In this document: positions 56,727 through 64,000 of the stretch, in pieces
Position numbering within the stretch: position 1 is the stretch's first letter
How the letters are laid out: each line of letters begins with the position of its first letter
Assembly: GCF_012641465.1 (NCBI RefSeq)
Contig: NZ_JABAIK010000011.1
Coordinates: 62,001 to 126,000, forward strand
Source: Vibrio agarilyticus
GTDB taxonomy: Bacteria > Pseudomonadota > Gammaproteobacteria > Enterobacterales > Vibrionaceae
DNA: 64,000 nucleotides
Reading direction: 5' to 3'
Position numbers and translations under genes: made by a program
The notes under the pieces: generated by a model
What the model was told of the DNA's origin: nothing
Database searches by the model: none
What the model saw: only the letters and a program-made list of their open reading frames with translations

Positions 56727-57461
56727 TTAACGCGCTGCCATTAATTTGTTACCCGCTTGAGCTAGGGTCTCTGCCGTTTTCATCATGCGCACTTGCATCT
56801 CAAAATTGCGCGTCAATGACATCACGCTGACCAGTTCATCAATCGCAGAAACGTTACTGCCTTCTAAATGTTCTGGCGCCACTTGCATCTGCGGATCTGC
56901 GTTAAACGGCACGCCATCTAGCGAATGAAACAGACCATCACTCTCTTTTTGCACTTGGTTTAGCGGCGGATTCACCAGCTTTAGATTACCCACCTGAATT
57001 TCCGCGCCACCGCCAGGAGGTACCACACTGATAACGCCACGCTCACTGATCTCAATCTTTTGATATTCTGGAATGATCATCGCCGCGCCGTCATCGCCCA
57101 CGACGGGAAAACCGTTTACAGTTAATGCACCCGCTTGATCAATTTTGAAACCGCCCGCGCGAGTGTAAGCTTCATTTCCAATCGGAGTTTGCACGCCGAA
57201 AAAGCCATCACCCAAAATCGAGACATCCAGCGTTCGGCCGGTTTTTACGACCGCGCCCGGATCAAAGCGCGTCATTGCCGAGTTGGTCACGGCCATCGTT
57301 CGGCCATCAAAGCCAGCCCCTTGGATGTCAACGCTCTGTACTCGTTCCATGTCTGCGCGAAAGCCCGCAGTATCAGCGTTTGACAAGTTGTTTGAACGCA
57401 CATGTTGCGCCTTCAAGACGCGGCTGGCTCCAGAAGCGGCGGTAAACAGTAAACTGTCCAT
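56727..57461 (-). CDS. flgF: Lateral proximal rod protein FlgF
   Basis: 244 residues. It has the rod start (TAASGASRVLKAQHVRSNNL SNADTAGFRADMERVQ) and the C-terminal repeat (IDELVSVMSLTRNFEMQVRM). It follows flgE by 11 bp and precedes flgG. Confidence 0.93.
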   Translation of the reverse strand: MDSLLFTAASGASRVLKAQHVRSNNLSNADTAGFRADMERVQSVDIQGAGFDGRTMAVTNSAMTRFDPGAVVKTGRTLDVSILGDGFFGVQTPIGNEAYTRAGGFKIDQAGALTVNGFPVVGDDGAAMIIPEYQKIEISERGVISVVPPGGGAEIQVGNLKLVNPPLNQVQKESDGLFHSLDGVPFNADPQMQVAPEHLEGSNVSAIDELVSVMSLTRNFEMQVRMMKTAETLAQAGNKLMAAR

Positions 57462-57472
57462 CAGACCAATCC

Positions 57473-58678
57473 TTAAATTGCGTTAAAGAGCGCTTGAGTG
57501 AGCTCGTCGCTGGTTGAAATGGTTTTGGCGTTGGCTTGGTAGTTACGCTGCGCGGTCATTAAGCTGACAAGCTCAGTCGTCAAATCAACGTTGGAGCCTT
57601 CAAGCGCGCTTGGCGTCAAACCGCCCAATGTACCGGTTCCTGGTATGCCAATCACTGGCGCACCAGAGGCGAAGCTTTGGGTCCACGCCGTGCCATTCAC
57701 ACTGGTCAAGCCTTGAGTGTTAGCAAAATCAGCCAGCACCACTTGTCCTTGAACTTGTGATTGACCATTGGTGTAAGTGGCATAAACCAAACCGTTATCT
57801 TCAACGCGCACACCTGAGAGTTCACCAGAGGTGTAACCATTCGGGCTGTTGGTGCTCACGCCAAACGTGGCACCAAATTGCGTGCTACCCGCAAGATCGA
57901 TATCAATGCTCATCGATTCAGCGCCAGCGGCAGGAAATGACACGTTAAATGACCCAGTTGGCGAGGCCAACGTACCGTCGGTATTAAATGTCACAGGCAG
58001 GGTTTGGACCGGAGTTGGACTACCGTCCACTTGAACATTGACTTGCCATTCGTTGGCGGCCGTTTTGGTGAAATACTGCGTTACGGTATGAGCGTTGCCC
58101 AATGAGTCATACACTTTTGAGGTGTAAGATGAGTTAAATGTGCTTGGGTCGTTGGGATCAAATGGGGTTCCTGTGGTCGGATCCAAATCAATCACATCAG
58201 CACTGGCATCAAAATTGGCTACGAAATCAAGCTGGTCTGTCGCTTTTGCCGCCAAAGATGAGGTTGATACTTTGATGTCACCCACAGCACCTGTCAGCAA
58301 GTTACCATTGGCATCCACGCTATAGCCTTGCAGCTTAGTGCCCATGTTCGAAACAATCAGGTTATTGCTGTCAGTACCAAACACGCCAGAGCGGGTGTAC
58401 ACCATTTGACCTGCGCTGTCTTTGGTGACAAAAAAGCCCGTACCATTGATGGCCAAATCCATAGAACGACCGGTGCCTGTCACAGAGCCATTGGTGTCAA
58501 AGTTTTGCGAAATCGACGCGACTTCCACGCCACCGGCTTGCGCGCCGTTGTACACAGCAGAAAATTCGGTACGCGATCCTTTAAAACCAAAGGTCGATGC
58601 GTTAGCAATGTTGTGGCTGATGGTATTCAATTCTGTGTTGGTCGCATGTAGACCACTCAAACCAATATTAAAGCTCAT
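57473..58678 (-). CDS. flgE: Lateral hook protein FlgE
   Basis: 401 residues. The N-terminus SFNIGLSGLHATNTELNTIS HNIANASTFGFKGSR and the C-terminal ALEGSNVDLTTELVSLMTAQ RNYQANAKTIS are the hook signatures, around two or more variable Thr/Ser/Gly-rich outer domains. It forms the hook; its length is set by FliK. Confidence 0.96.
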   Translation of the reverse strand: MSFNIGLSGLHATNTELNTISHNIANASTFGFKGSRTEFSAVYNGAQAGGVEVASISQNFDTNGSVTGTGRSMDLAINGTGFFVTKDSAGQMVYTRSGVFGTDSNNLIVSNMGTKLQGYSVDANGNLLTGAVGDIKVSTSSLAAKATDQLDFVANFDASADVIDLDPTTGTPFDPNDPSTFNSSYTSKVYDSLGNAHTVTQYFTKTAANEWQVNVQVDGSPTPVQTLPVTFNTDGTLASPTGSFNVSFPAAGAESMSIDIDLAGSTQFGATFGVSTNSPNGYTSGELSGVRVEDNGLVYATYTNGQSQVQGQVVLADFANTQGLTSVNGTAWTQSFASGAPVIGIPGTGTLGGLTPSALEGSNVDLTTELVSLMTAQRNYQANAKTISTSDELTQALFNAI

Positions 58679-58717
58679 GATGTTCCTCTAAATTTTTCGA
58701 GATTAAGTGGTGCTAAC

Positions 58718-59398
58718 TTAAGCGCCAAACTGACTAATTTGATAGAAAGGCACACTGCCAACGCCGGTGACATTCACCAAAGCGGAACCGCCGGTACTAG
58801 GAATGCGAACTTGCTCGACTTTGCCAGCCAACAGAATATTAGGCTCCGCTTGGCCTTCTTGAACTTTGACCGAGACGGTGTATTCACCCGGTTTTAACCC
58901 CAACTCTTCTGGGTTAATTGAAAATTCAACGTCACCTGCGCCATGCGCGCCAAGAGGCACTTCTGTCGTTTGACCATAAGCGTCTTTCACCACAAGCGTG
59001 ACTTGATTTGACGCATGGCTTAATTCAATTTTTCCCTGTTGGACGTCGTCGCCAAGAGTAAAATTGTCGCTGGCAACATAAACCGTTTCACCGACCAAGC
59101 CTGCGGTAGAGAGCACTTGCATGTTGTCTAATAGCACCATGCTGTTTTGCATCAGGCCAGACATGTTTTCCATACTCTGTACCTGAGAAAATTGTGCCAG
59201 CTGGCTGACGTATTCTGTGCCATCCAGCGGGTTGAGCGGATCTTGATTTTGGATCTGCGCCACCATCAAGGTGATAAATTCATTTTGTAGCGCCGATGAG
59301 CTGTTCATGTCATTCGGGTTACTGGCTACCGTAGCCTCATTGCTCACCGTGCTAACGGGTGAATCAGCGGTTAATGCGGTGTATTGTGCGATGCTCAT
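58718..59398 (-). CDS. flgD: Lateral hook-cap protein FlgD
   Basis: 226 residues. The N-terminal conserved part (NEFITLMVAQIQNQDPLNPL DGTEYVSQLAQFSQVQ) is followed by Ig-like and TUDOR-like domains. It caps the growing hook and is shed later. It abuts flgC. Confidence 0.95.
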   Translation of the reverse strand: MSIAQYTALTADSPVSTVSNEATVASNPNDMNSSSALQNEFITLMVAQIQNQDPLNPLDGTEYVSQLAQFSQVQSMENMSGLMQNSMVLLDNMQVLSTAGLVGETVYVASDNFTLGDDVQQGKIELSHASNQVTLVVKDAYGQTTEVPLGAHGAGDVEFSINPEELGLKPGEYTVSVKVQEGQAEPNILLAGKVEQVRIPSTGGSALVNVTGVGSVPFYQISQFGA

Positions 59399-59832
59399 TA
59401 GCTGCCTTGTCCTAGTTTCAGCAGCCCTTGCTGCATGCTTTTTACGTTAGCCATCACTTCCACGTTGGTTTCAAACGCGCGAGTAGCTGACATCATATCG
59501 GCCATCTCAGACACCACATCGATACCAGGGTAATAAACATAGCCGTCATCATCGGCAAGCGGGTTATGTGGCTCAAACCGTTTTTCCGCCTGATTTTGTC
59601 CTTGAACCACGTCAACAATGCGCACTTCGGCATTGGGGTAAAGCTGCTCGCTTTGGCTTAGTTGTGCGTTGCTGTATACCGTTGCAAATACCGGTTTCAA
59701 TGCTTTGTAAGCATCGTTTGGGTTAGCAGCCACTGCGTCTGCGTTGGCTAGGTTACTGGCCACGGTGTTAAGACGCACCGTTTGGGCCGTCATTGCCGAA
59801 CCCGCTATCGAGTAAATGTCAGAGAAAGCCAC
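59398..59832 (-). CDS. flgC: Lateral proximal rod protein FlgC
   Basis: 144 residues. The start DIYSIAGSAMTAQTVRLNTVASNLANAD and the end VVSEMADMMSATRAFETNVEVM are the rod consensus. It lies two bases after flgB and abuts flgD. Confidence 0.94.
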   Translation of the reverse strand: MAFSDIYSIAGSAMTAQTVRLNTVASNLANADAVAANPNDAYKALKPVFATVYSNAQLSQSEQLYPNAEVRIVDVVQGQNQAEKRFEPHNPLADDDGYVYYPGIDVVSEMADMMSATRAFETNVEVMANVKSMQQGLLKLGQGS

Positions 59833-59834
59833 GA

Positions 59835-60194
59835 TTAACGTCCTTCAATTGCTTTTGCCAACCCACTAAACTTCATATTGAGAAAGGTTAAGCTGGTTTG
59901 AAAATCCATGTTGTTCTGGGTAAATTTGGCTTGCTCTACGCCCAGCTCAACCGTGTTACCTGTCGTGCTATTTTGATAAGGGACAGCGTATTGTGCCGAA
60001 ATCTGCATTTCTGGTTTTTGATGACCACTGGCTGAATTCAGCCCGCTCATCACAGTGTTAAAACTCAAATCGCGCGCCAAATACCCTGGAGTGTCAACAT
60101 TCGCTAGGTTACTGGCGAGGACTTTGGTACGCTGGACACGAAAATTAAGTGCGTCTGGGTGAATACCGAGCGCATCATCAAACGTGATCGCCAT
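59835..60194 (-). CDS. flgB: Lateral proximal rod protein FlgB
   Basis: 119 residues, beginning MAITFDDALGIHPDALNFRV QRTKVLASNLANVDTPGYLA. The ATG at 60194 has AAAGGAG six bases upstream and gives the normal size; the longer frame to 60275 would run through the promoter. It is the first gene of the flgBCDEFGHIJKL-lafW operon, under the sigma-54 site at 60237-60253. Confidence 0.94.
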   Translation of the reverse strand: MAITFDDALGIHPDALNFRVQRTKVLASNLANVDTPGYLARDLSFNTVMSGLNSASGHQKPEMQISAQYAVPYQNSTTGNTVELGVEQAKFTQNNMDFQTSLTFLNMKFSGLAKAIEGR

Positions 60195-60236
60195 GCGTTT
60201 CTCCTTTCCATTCGTTTCGAAGGTAAGCCTAGTAAC

Positions 60237-60253
60237 AACAAGAAACATGCCAA
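60237..60253 (-). promoter_or_regulatory. Candidate sigma-54 promoter of the lateral flgB operon
   Basis: The minus strand reads TTGGCATGTTTCTTGTT, close to TGGCAC-N5-TTGCA, about 43 bases before the flgB start. It is a probable LafK target. The -12 dinucleotide is GT instead of GC. Confidence 0.65.
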
Positions 60254-60298
60254 TATTTATATGATTATTTTTCAATCACTTACATGCATGGATGGAAG

Positions 60299-61069
60299 AT
60301 GAATTTCCGCCTAACGGAAGTCTTCACAGTGAAGAGGAAACATCGATACTGCCGATCCTTTTTGATTGGCGTCGGTGGCATAATTTTGGGGTTACTTGAC
60401 CAGGCTCAAGCACAAACGCTTTCGGTTGAATCGCTGACTCAATGGGTCGAGCAATCGTTTGAACGCGAGGTTCAAACCCTCGCGGCTACCCAGAAATGGT
60501 CTGATTATCAATTGGACTTTGACGTGCGCGTGCCGACGGCGGCCAATCATTTGCCTCGCTGCTCGGTACCATTGACCTCAACAGGTCGAGATCAGCACGC
60601 GTTGCCAATTGGCTACCTTAAGCGTGCTATTTCATGTGATAGCCCAAACCAAAACTGGCGCATTAATGTCACTATCCGCAGCACCCTAACGCTGCCTGTC
60701 GCGGTGGTCAAAACCACTGTAGAACGCGATGAGACACTGTCATTGACTCACGTTGCATTGGAAAAGCGCACCCTCAATCGAGGGAGTCTATTTTTTACTG
60801 ATTTGACATTACTTGCAGATTTCCGCGCCACGCGACGATTGCGCCCAGGACAGGTGGTGCTAGCAAATCAACTTGAACGTGTGCCGCTGGTATCCAAGGG
60901 CAACCAAGTCGTGATTACTGCTCGGCAGGGGGATTTTAGTGCAACAATGAAAGGAGAAGCATTAGAGGAAGGTCATCACGGCGCGCAAATTTCAGTGCGC
61001 AATCTCAGTTCAAACACCATCATTAAAGCTTGGGTGAGCGGACGCGATCGCGTAGAAACGCGCTTTTAA
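60299..61069 (+). CDS. flgA: Lateral P-ring assembly chaperone FlgA
   Basis: 256 residues with a long basic signal sequence (about 1-38, SFLIGVGGIILGLLDQAQAQ) and the C-terminal SAF/ChapFlgA domain (LRPGQVVLANQLERVPLVSK GNQVVITARQ). It helps FlgI assemble in the periplasm. It is divergent from flgB. The ATG at 60299 follows GGATGG; the ATG at 60284 would add five residues. Confidence 0.92.
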   Translation: MNFRLTEVFTVKRKHRYCRSFLIGVGGIILGLLDQAQAQTLSVESLTQWVEQSFEREVQTLAATQKWSDYQLDFDVRVPTAANHLPRCSVPLTSTGRDQHALPIGYLKRAISCDSPNQNWRINVTIRSTLTLPVAVVKTTVERDETLSLTHVALEKRTLNRGSLFFTDLTLLADFRATRRLRPGQVVLANQLERVPLVSKGNQVVITARQGDFSATMKGEALEEGHHGAQISVRNLSSNTIIKAWVSGRDRVETRF

Positions 61070-61243
61070 CACACTATTTTTTGACTCAAGTTGGCAGTTT
61101 TATCACAATTAACTCGCTTAACGACGCAAGCATCATATAAAACATAAATGACTCAAAAATCGTCATCATCGATTTAATCTTGTTGCTATTGTGGTCGCAT
61201 TCTTAAAGTAAGCCCCTCTTTCAGAGACGAATGAGTACCCGTA

Positions 61244-61525
61244 ATGAAAATCGATAAAGTTGCCGGCGGTCACGTACCGCAAAGTTCACTCAAACAAACG
61301 GCTCGTCCTGTACTGGAAACGCCCGTTCGTAAGCCAGCGCAAGAACCCCAGCTTAACGCGAATGTGACGGCACTTGAGCAGGCTCAGCAACAGCTTAAAA
61401 CGCTACCCGATGTCGATATGGCAAAAGTAGAGAGCATTAAAAATGCGCTGCAACGCGGCGAATTGGACTTGAACATGGCGGCACTGGCCCAGGCGGTAAT
61501 GAAATATCATACCGGCCATGAGTAA
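61244..61525 (+). CDS. flgM: Lateral anti-sigma-28 factor FlgM
   Basis: 93 residues. The C-terminal sigma-binding part (MAKVESIKNALQRGELDLNMAALAQAVMKY) fits FlgM. It blocks FliA/LafS until it is exported through the finished hook-basal body. The 174-bp gap after flgA should hold its promoter; TAAAG-N15-GAGACGAA at 61204-61230 is only a weak sigma-28 candidate. Confidence 0.9.
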   Translation: MKIDKVAGGHVPQSSLKQTARPVLETPVRKPAQEPQLNANVTALEQAQQQLKTLPDVDMAKVESIKNALQRGELDLNMAALAQAVMKYHTGHE

Positions 61526-61545
61526 TCATACGATCAAAGGTAGCT

Positions 61546-61980
61546 ATGGCCATTTCAGCATCTCAACTCATTCAGCAATTCTTACGCTCGGTTAGTCAAG
61601 AAACCGCGCTATATCAGCAGTTGTTGACGTTGCAACATGATCAACACACTCTGTACTTACAATTTAGTGGGCCAGAGCTCGAGCATAATCTTGACAAACA
61701 GCAACCTTTACTAACGCAGTTAAAGCAAGCGGCGCAGCAGCGTAGCACCGTTCTTCAGCAGCTGGGGGTGGGTAATACTCCCCAGGGGGTTGAGCGAATC
61801 ATGAAGGCTCTACCTGAGGCGCTGCAATTAAAAGCGCGTCAGCAATGGCATGCGCTTGAGCGCGCCATAATACACTGCCAAGAGGCTAACCAACGTAATG
61901 GCCAAACCAGCGCCACTTTTCATGAATTGGTAGAGCCACTGCTCCATCCACGAAGTGACACCTACCAAGAGCCACTCTGA
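61546..61980 (+). CDS. flgN: Lateral FlgK/FlgL export chaperone FlgN
   Basis: 144 residues, helical and Gln-rich, with the FlgN-like N-terminal part (ASQLIQQFLRSVSQETALYQ QLLTLQHDQH). It would bind FlgK and FlgL. It lies 20 bp after flgM, the usual neighbour. Identification is from position, size and helicity. Confidence 0.85.
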   Translation: MAISASQLIQQFLRSVSQETALYQQLLTLQHDQHTLYLQFSGPELEHNLDKQQPLLTQLKQAAQQRSTVLQQLGVGNTPQGVERIMKALPEALQLKARQQWHALERAIIHCQEANQRNGQTSATFHELVEPLLHPRSDTYQEPL

Positions 61981-62013
61981 GCGTCCAAGCTCTGCCTTGG
62001 CCTGAGTTTGTTT

Positions 62014-62745
62014 ATGCTGACATGCCAGCGCATTTTTCTCAGAGACATACCGTTCGCTCAAGCGCTGCTATTTTTCGCATTGTCGTTAGGGTTGAGTGCT
62101 CAGATATACGCGCAGCCTAATGCGGTAAAAATCGAACAACAATACGCAACGCTGTTACCCCACCAAACGCAAATAGAGCAACGCCTCACAGAAAATCAGT
62201 CACTAATCCAATACATTTTACGCCGACTCAGACATTATCAATTACCCGCTCAACTCGCACTGCTACCCATGCTTGAATCGTCATTCAATGTTGATGCTGT
62301 TTCACCAGCTAAAGCCGGCGGGTTATGGCAATTGATCCCTGAAACGGCGAGACGCTTTGATTTAGTTGTAAATCAAGAGCAAGATCAGCGATTTGACCCC
62401 TATGTGAGCACTGAAGCTGCGCTGCGTTATCTTCATTTTCTCTATCACAAATTTGACCGTAACTTAGCGCTCACGCTGGCTGCTTATAACGCCGGCGAAG
62501 GTCGCGTTTGGCGAGCGCAACATAAGGCCGGCAACACTCTGTTTTCAGAGCTTAAACTGCCACAAGAGACCGACCGATATGTGCATCGCTTCTTCGCCTT
62601 AATCCGTTTATTTGGCGTCCCAAAACAGGGGAGTTGGCCCGTCGTGCCATCGGGTTCATTACCTTCAACGCCGATGATAAACCAATATCAAAAACGTCCT
62701 GCATTAATCGATTTATCCCCCCTACCGCCATTGATTGATTTGTGA
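62014..62745 (+). CDS. Periplasmic lytic transglycosylase (MltD/SLT type)
   Basis: 243 residues with a signal peptide (ALLFFALSLGLSAQIYAQPN) and an SLT domain. The catalytic Glu is in LLPMLESSFN, then the family pattern AGGLWQLIPETARRF and ALTLAAYNAGEGRV. It cleaves peptidoglycan glycan strands with 1,6-anhydro ends. It has no LysM repeats. Its place after flgMN suggests that it opens the wall for the lateral rod, making up for the single-domain FlgJ. Start ATG at 62014; a TTG two codons upstream is possible. Confidence 0.85.
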   Translation: MLTCQRIFLRDIPFAQALLFFALSLGLSAQIYAQPNAVKIEQQYATLLPHQTQIEQRLTENQSLIQYILRRLRHYQLPAQLALLPMLESSFNVDAVSPAKAGGLWQLIPETARRFDLVVNQEQDQRFDPYVSTEAALRYLHFLYHKFDRNLALTLAAYNAGEGRVWRAQHKAGNTLFSELKLPQETDRYVHRFFALIRLFGVPKQGSWPVVPSGSLPSTPMINQYQKRPALIDLSPLPPLIDL

Positions 62746-62946
62746 ATATTCTGCCGGAAGGCTCATTTAGCGCACATTCCCCTTCAAGCACGTTAGTAAA
62801 TGCGGTCATTACTAGGGCGTGCCACTAGCTTTATAAATGTCACGCATATTCAGCAGGAATAACATCACGACTTTCAATTAATCCAAACGTCATTCATCTG
62901 AAAATCCGCACATAAACCACCAAATAAAATTGAATATTGCATCACA

Positions 62947-62990
62947 TTTGGTGAATTATTATTTACACCAAACAGTGAATTGCTTATAGT
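62947..62990 (+). promoter_or_regulatory. Promoter and inverted repeat before the ABC transporter
   Basis: TTTACA (62962-62967) and TATAGT (62985-62990) are 17 bp apart. The dyad TTTGGTG-N12-CACCAAA (62947-62972) overlaps the -35 box and may bind a regulator. The rest of the 62746-63104 gap holds no gene. Confidence 0.6.
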
Positions 62991-63104
62991 GATTTACAGG
63001 ATTGAACGCCAAATAACTTGAAATTTAACGTGTTATAACTAGTGCTATGGCATAAACGCTATTTTCAGTTCGTTGGGCATAAGCAGATGTAAAGGAATAG
63101 ACTT

Positions 63105-63830
63105 ATGAAAAAAATCATTGCGGTAGTTGGACTCTCTTTGGCAGCACTCGTTGGCTGTGGTGAAGAGGAAAATGTTCTTGTCGTTGGTACAAATGCAGCA
63201 TTTCCACCATTTGAGTATATGGGTGGTCCCAATGGTGATGAAATTAAAGGCTTTGATATCGACATCGTGGCACAAATTGCCAAAGACAGCGGAAAAACAC
63301 TCAAAGTCGAAAATATGGCCTTTGACTCTCTCATTGTGGCGTTAAATGCAGGTCGCATTGATATGATTGCGGCGGGGATGACCATTACTCCTGAACGTCA
63401 AGCAAACGTTGATTTCTCTGAACCGTATTATGAAGCCACTCAAGTGGTGGTCACAATGAATGGCAATAATTCAATTCAAGCCATCGACGATCTCAAAGGC
63501 AAAAAAGTGTCGGTTCAATTAGGTACAACTGGCGATATCATGGCAAAAGAGCTAGGCGCGGATGTGGTGGCATTCAACACCGGTTTCGAGGCCATGATGG
63601 AACTCAAAAATGGCCGCGTTGACCTCATGTTATTTGATAAAGAACCCGCGAAAAACTTGCTAAAGAAAAATCCGGATCTGACGCTGCAAAGCTTGCCTTT
63701 TAATCCAGAGTACTATGGTTTAGCAATGGTAAAAGGAAACAAAGATTTACTGACTCAAGTTAATGCTTCACTTGCTAAAATGAAAGCCAACGGTGACTTT
63801 GACGCACTACTAAACAAACACATCAAGTAA
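63105..63830 (+). CDS. Amino-acid ABC transporter substrate-binding lipoprotein
   Basis: 241 residues of SBP family 3. A lipobox LAALVGC gives a lipid-anchored Cys at residue 19. Signatures are VGTNAAFPPFEYMGG, KGFDIDIVAQIAKDSGK and DMIAAGMTITPERQANVDFSEPYYE. The Asp/Arg ligand pattern fits an amino acid such as arginine or a polar amino acid; the exact one is open. AAAGGA precedes the ATG. The permease follows. Confidence 0.92.
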   Translation: MKKIIAVVGLSLAALVGCGEEENVLVVGTNAAFPPFEYMGGPNGDEIKGFDIDIVAQIAKDSGKTLKVENMAFDSLIVALNAGRIDMIAAGMTITPERQANVDFSEPYYEATQVVVTMNGNNSIQAIDDLKGKKVSVQLGTTGDIMAKELGADVVAFNTGFEAMMELKNGRVDLMLFDKEPAKNLLKKNPDLTLQSLPFNPEYYGLAMVKGNKDLLTQVNASLAKMKANGDFDALLNKHIK

Positions 63831-63838
63831 TTCCCACT

Positions 63839-63869
63839 GGGCTTTTCATGATGGTGTCATGGAAAGCCC
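63839..63869 (+). promoter_or_regulatory. Intercistronic hairpin after the binding-protein gene
   Basis: GGGCTTTTCATGA pairs with TCATGGAAAGCCC (one G-T) around TGGTG. No T tract follows, so it probably stabilises the binding-protein part of the mRNA and lowers permease expression. Confidence 0.6.
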
Positions 63870-63890
63870 TCAAAAGAAGTCACCGTATTG

Positions 63891-64000
63891 ATGCAAGCAC
63901 TTATTGATTCCCTATTTACTCCTATTGGTAATGACGGCCTAGTCGGTATTTACCTCATTCTCAACGGGCTAAAAGTCACCCTGTTGGTCACCTTCTTTGC
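63891..64000 (+). CDS. Amino-acid ABC transporter permease (3' end outside window)
   Basis: The first 36 codons read MQALIDSLFTPIGNDGL and continue into GLKVTLLVTFF, the first membrane helix of a HisMQ-type permease. The gene follows the binding protein by 60 bp and is cut by the window end. Confidence 0.75.
   Translation, partial: MQALIDSLFTPIGNDGLVGIYLILNGLKVTLLVTFF

Overview
The window is a piece of the main chromosome of a Vibrio-like gammaproteobacterium. The gene order engB - Spot 42 - polA - RyhB - GNAT - hemB, the tatABC-ubiBJE block, the long RyhB RNA and the ERIC-like repeats all point to Vibrionaceae. The species cannot be fixed from the sequence alone. A full H+-driven lateral (Laf-type) flagellar system narrows it to a laterally flagellated vibrio.

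Region 1 (1-24.3 kb) is housekeeping. It holds the 3' part of ntrC, then add, hemN, a DUF2489 gene, yihI, a methyltransferase, a cytochrome c4, engB, the sRNA Spot 42, polA, the iron sRNA RyhB with a 17/19 Fur box, a GNAT gene, hemB, tatD, tatCBA, ubiB-ubiJ-ubiE, rmuC, an EamA transporter, a GntR-type LacI regulator with its own operator, and tRNA-Ser(UGA). Between tatD and tatC lie two 38-codon genes that encode paralogous cysteine-rich microproteins. They are the clearest candidate here for something undescribed.

Region 2 (24.5-62.7 kb) is one uninterrupted lateral flagellar locus of about 38 kb with four blocks. (a) Minus strand: motY-lafK-fliEFGHIJ. (b) Plus strand, divergent from (a): fliMNPQR-flhBA plus a degenerate EAL-domain gene, then lafA, a Maf-type flagellin glycosylation gene with a small partner ORF, and fliD-fliS-fliT-fliK-fliL-fliA-motA-motB. 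(c) Minus strand: flgBCDEFGHIJKL plus a LafW-like gene. (d) Plus strand: flgA, flgM, flgN and a lytic transglycosylase. LafK, an enhancer-binding protein with a degenerate receiver, is expected to turn on sigma-54 promoters such as the one seen before flgB. The lateral FliA (LafS) and FlgM pair would then time the flagellin, cap and motor genes. No fliO, flhF, flhG or che genes are present.

Region 3 (62.7-64 kb) starts an amino-acid ABC transporter operon (binding lipoprotein, then a permease cut by the window end), with a promoter overlapping an inverted repeat.

At least five full or near-full copies and several fragments of a ~130-150 bp ERIC-like repeat are scattered through intergenic DNA. 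One lies inside the fliK-fliL operon and one remnant lies between tatB and tatC.
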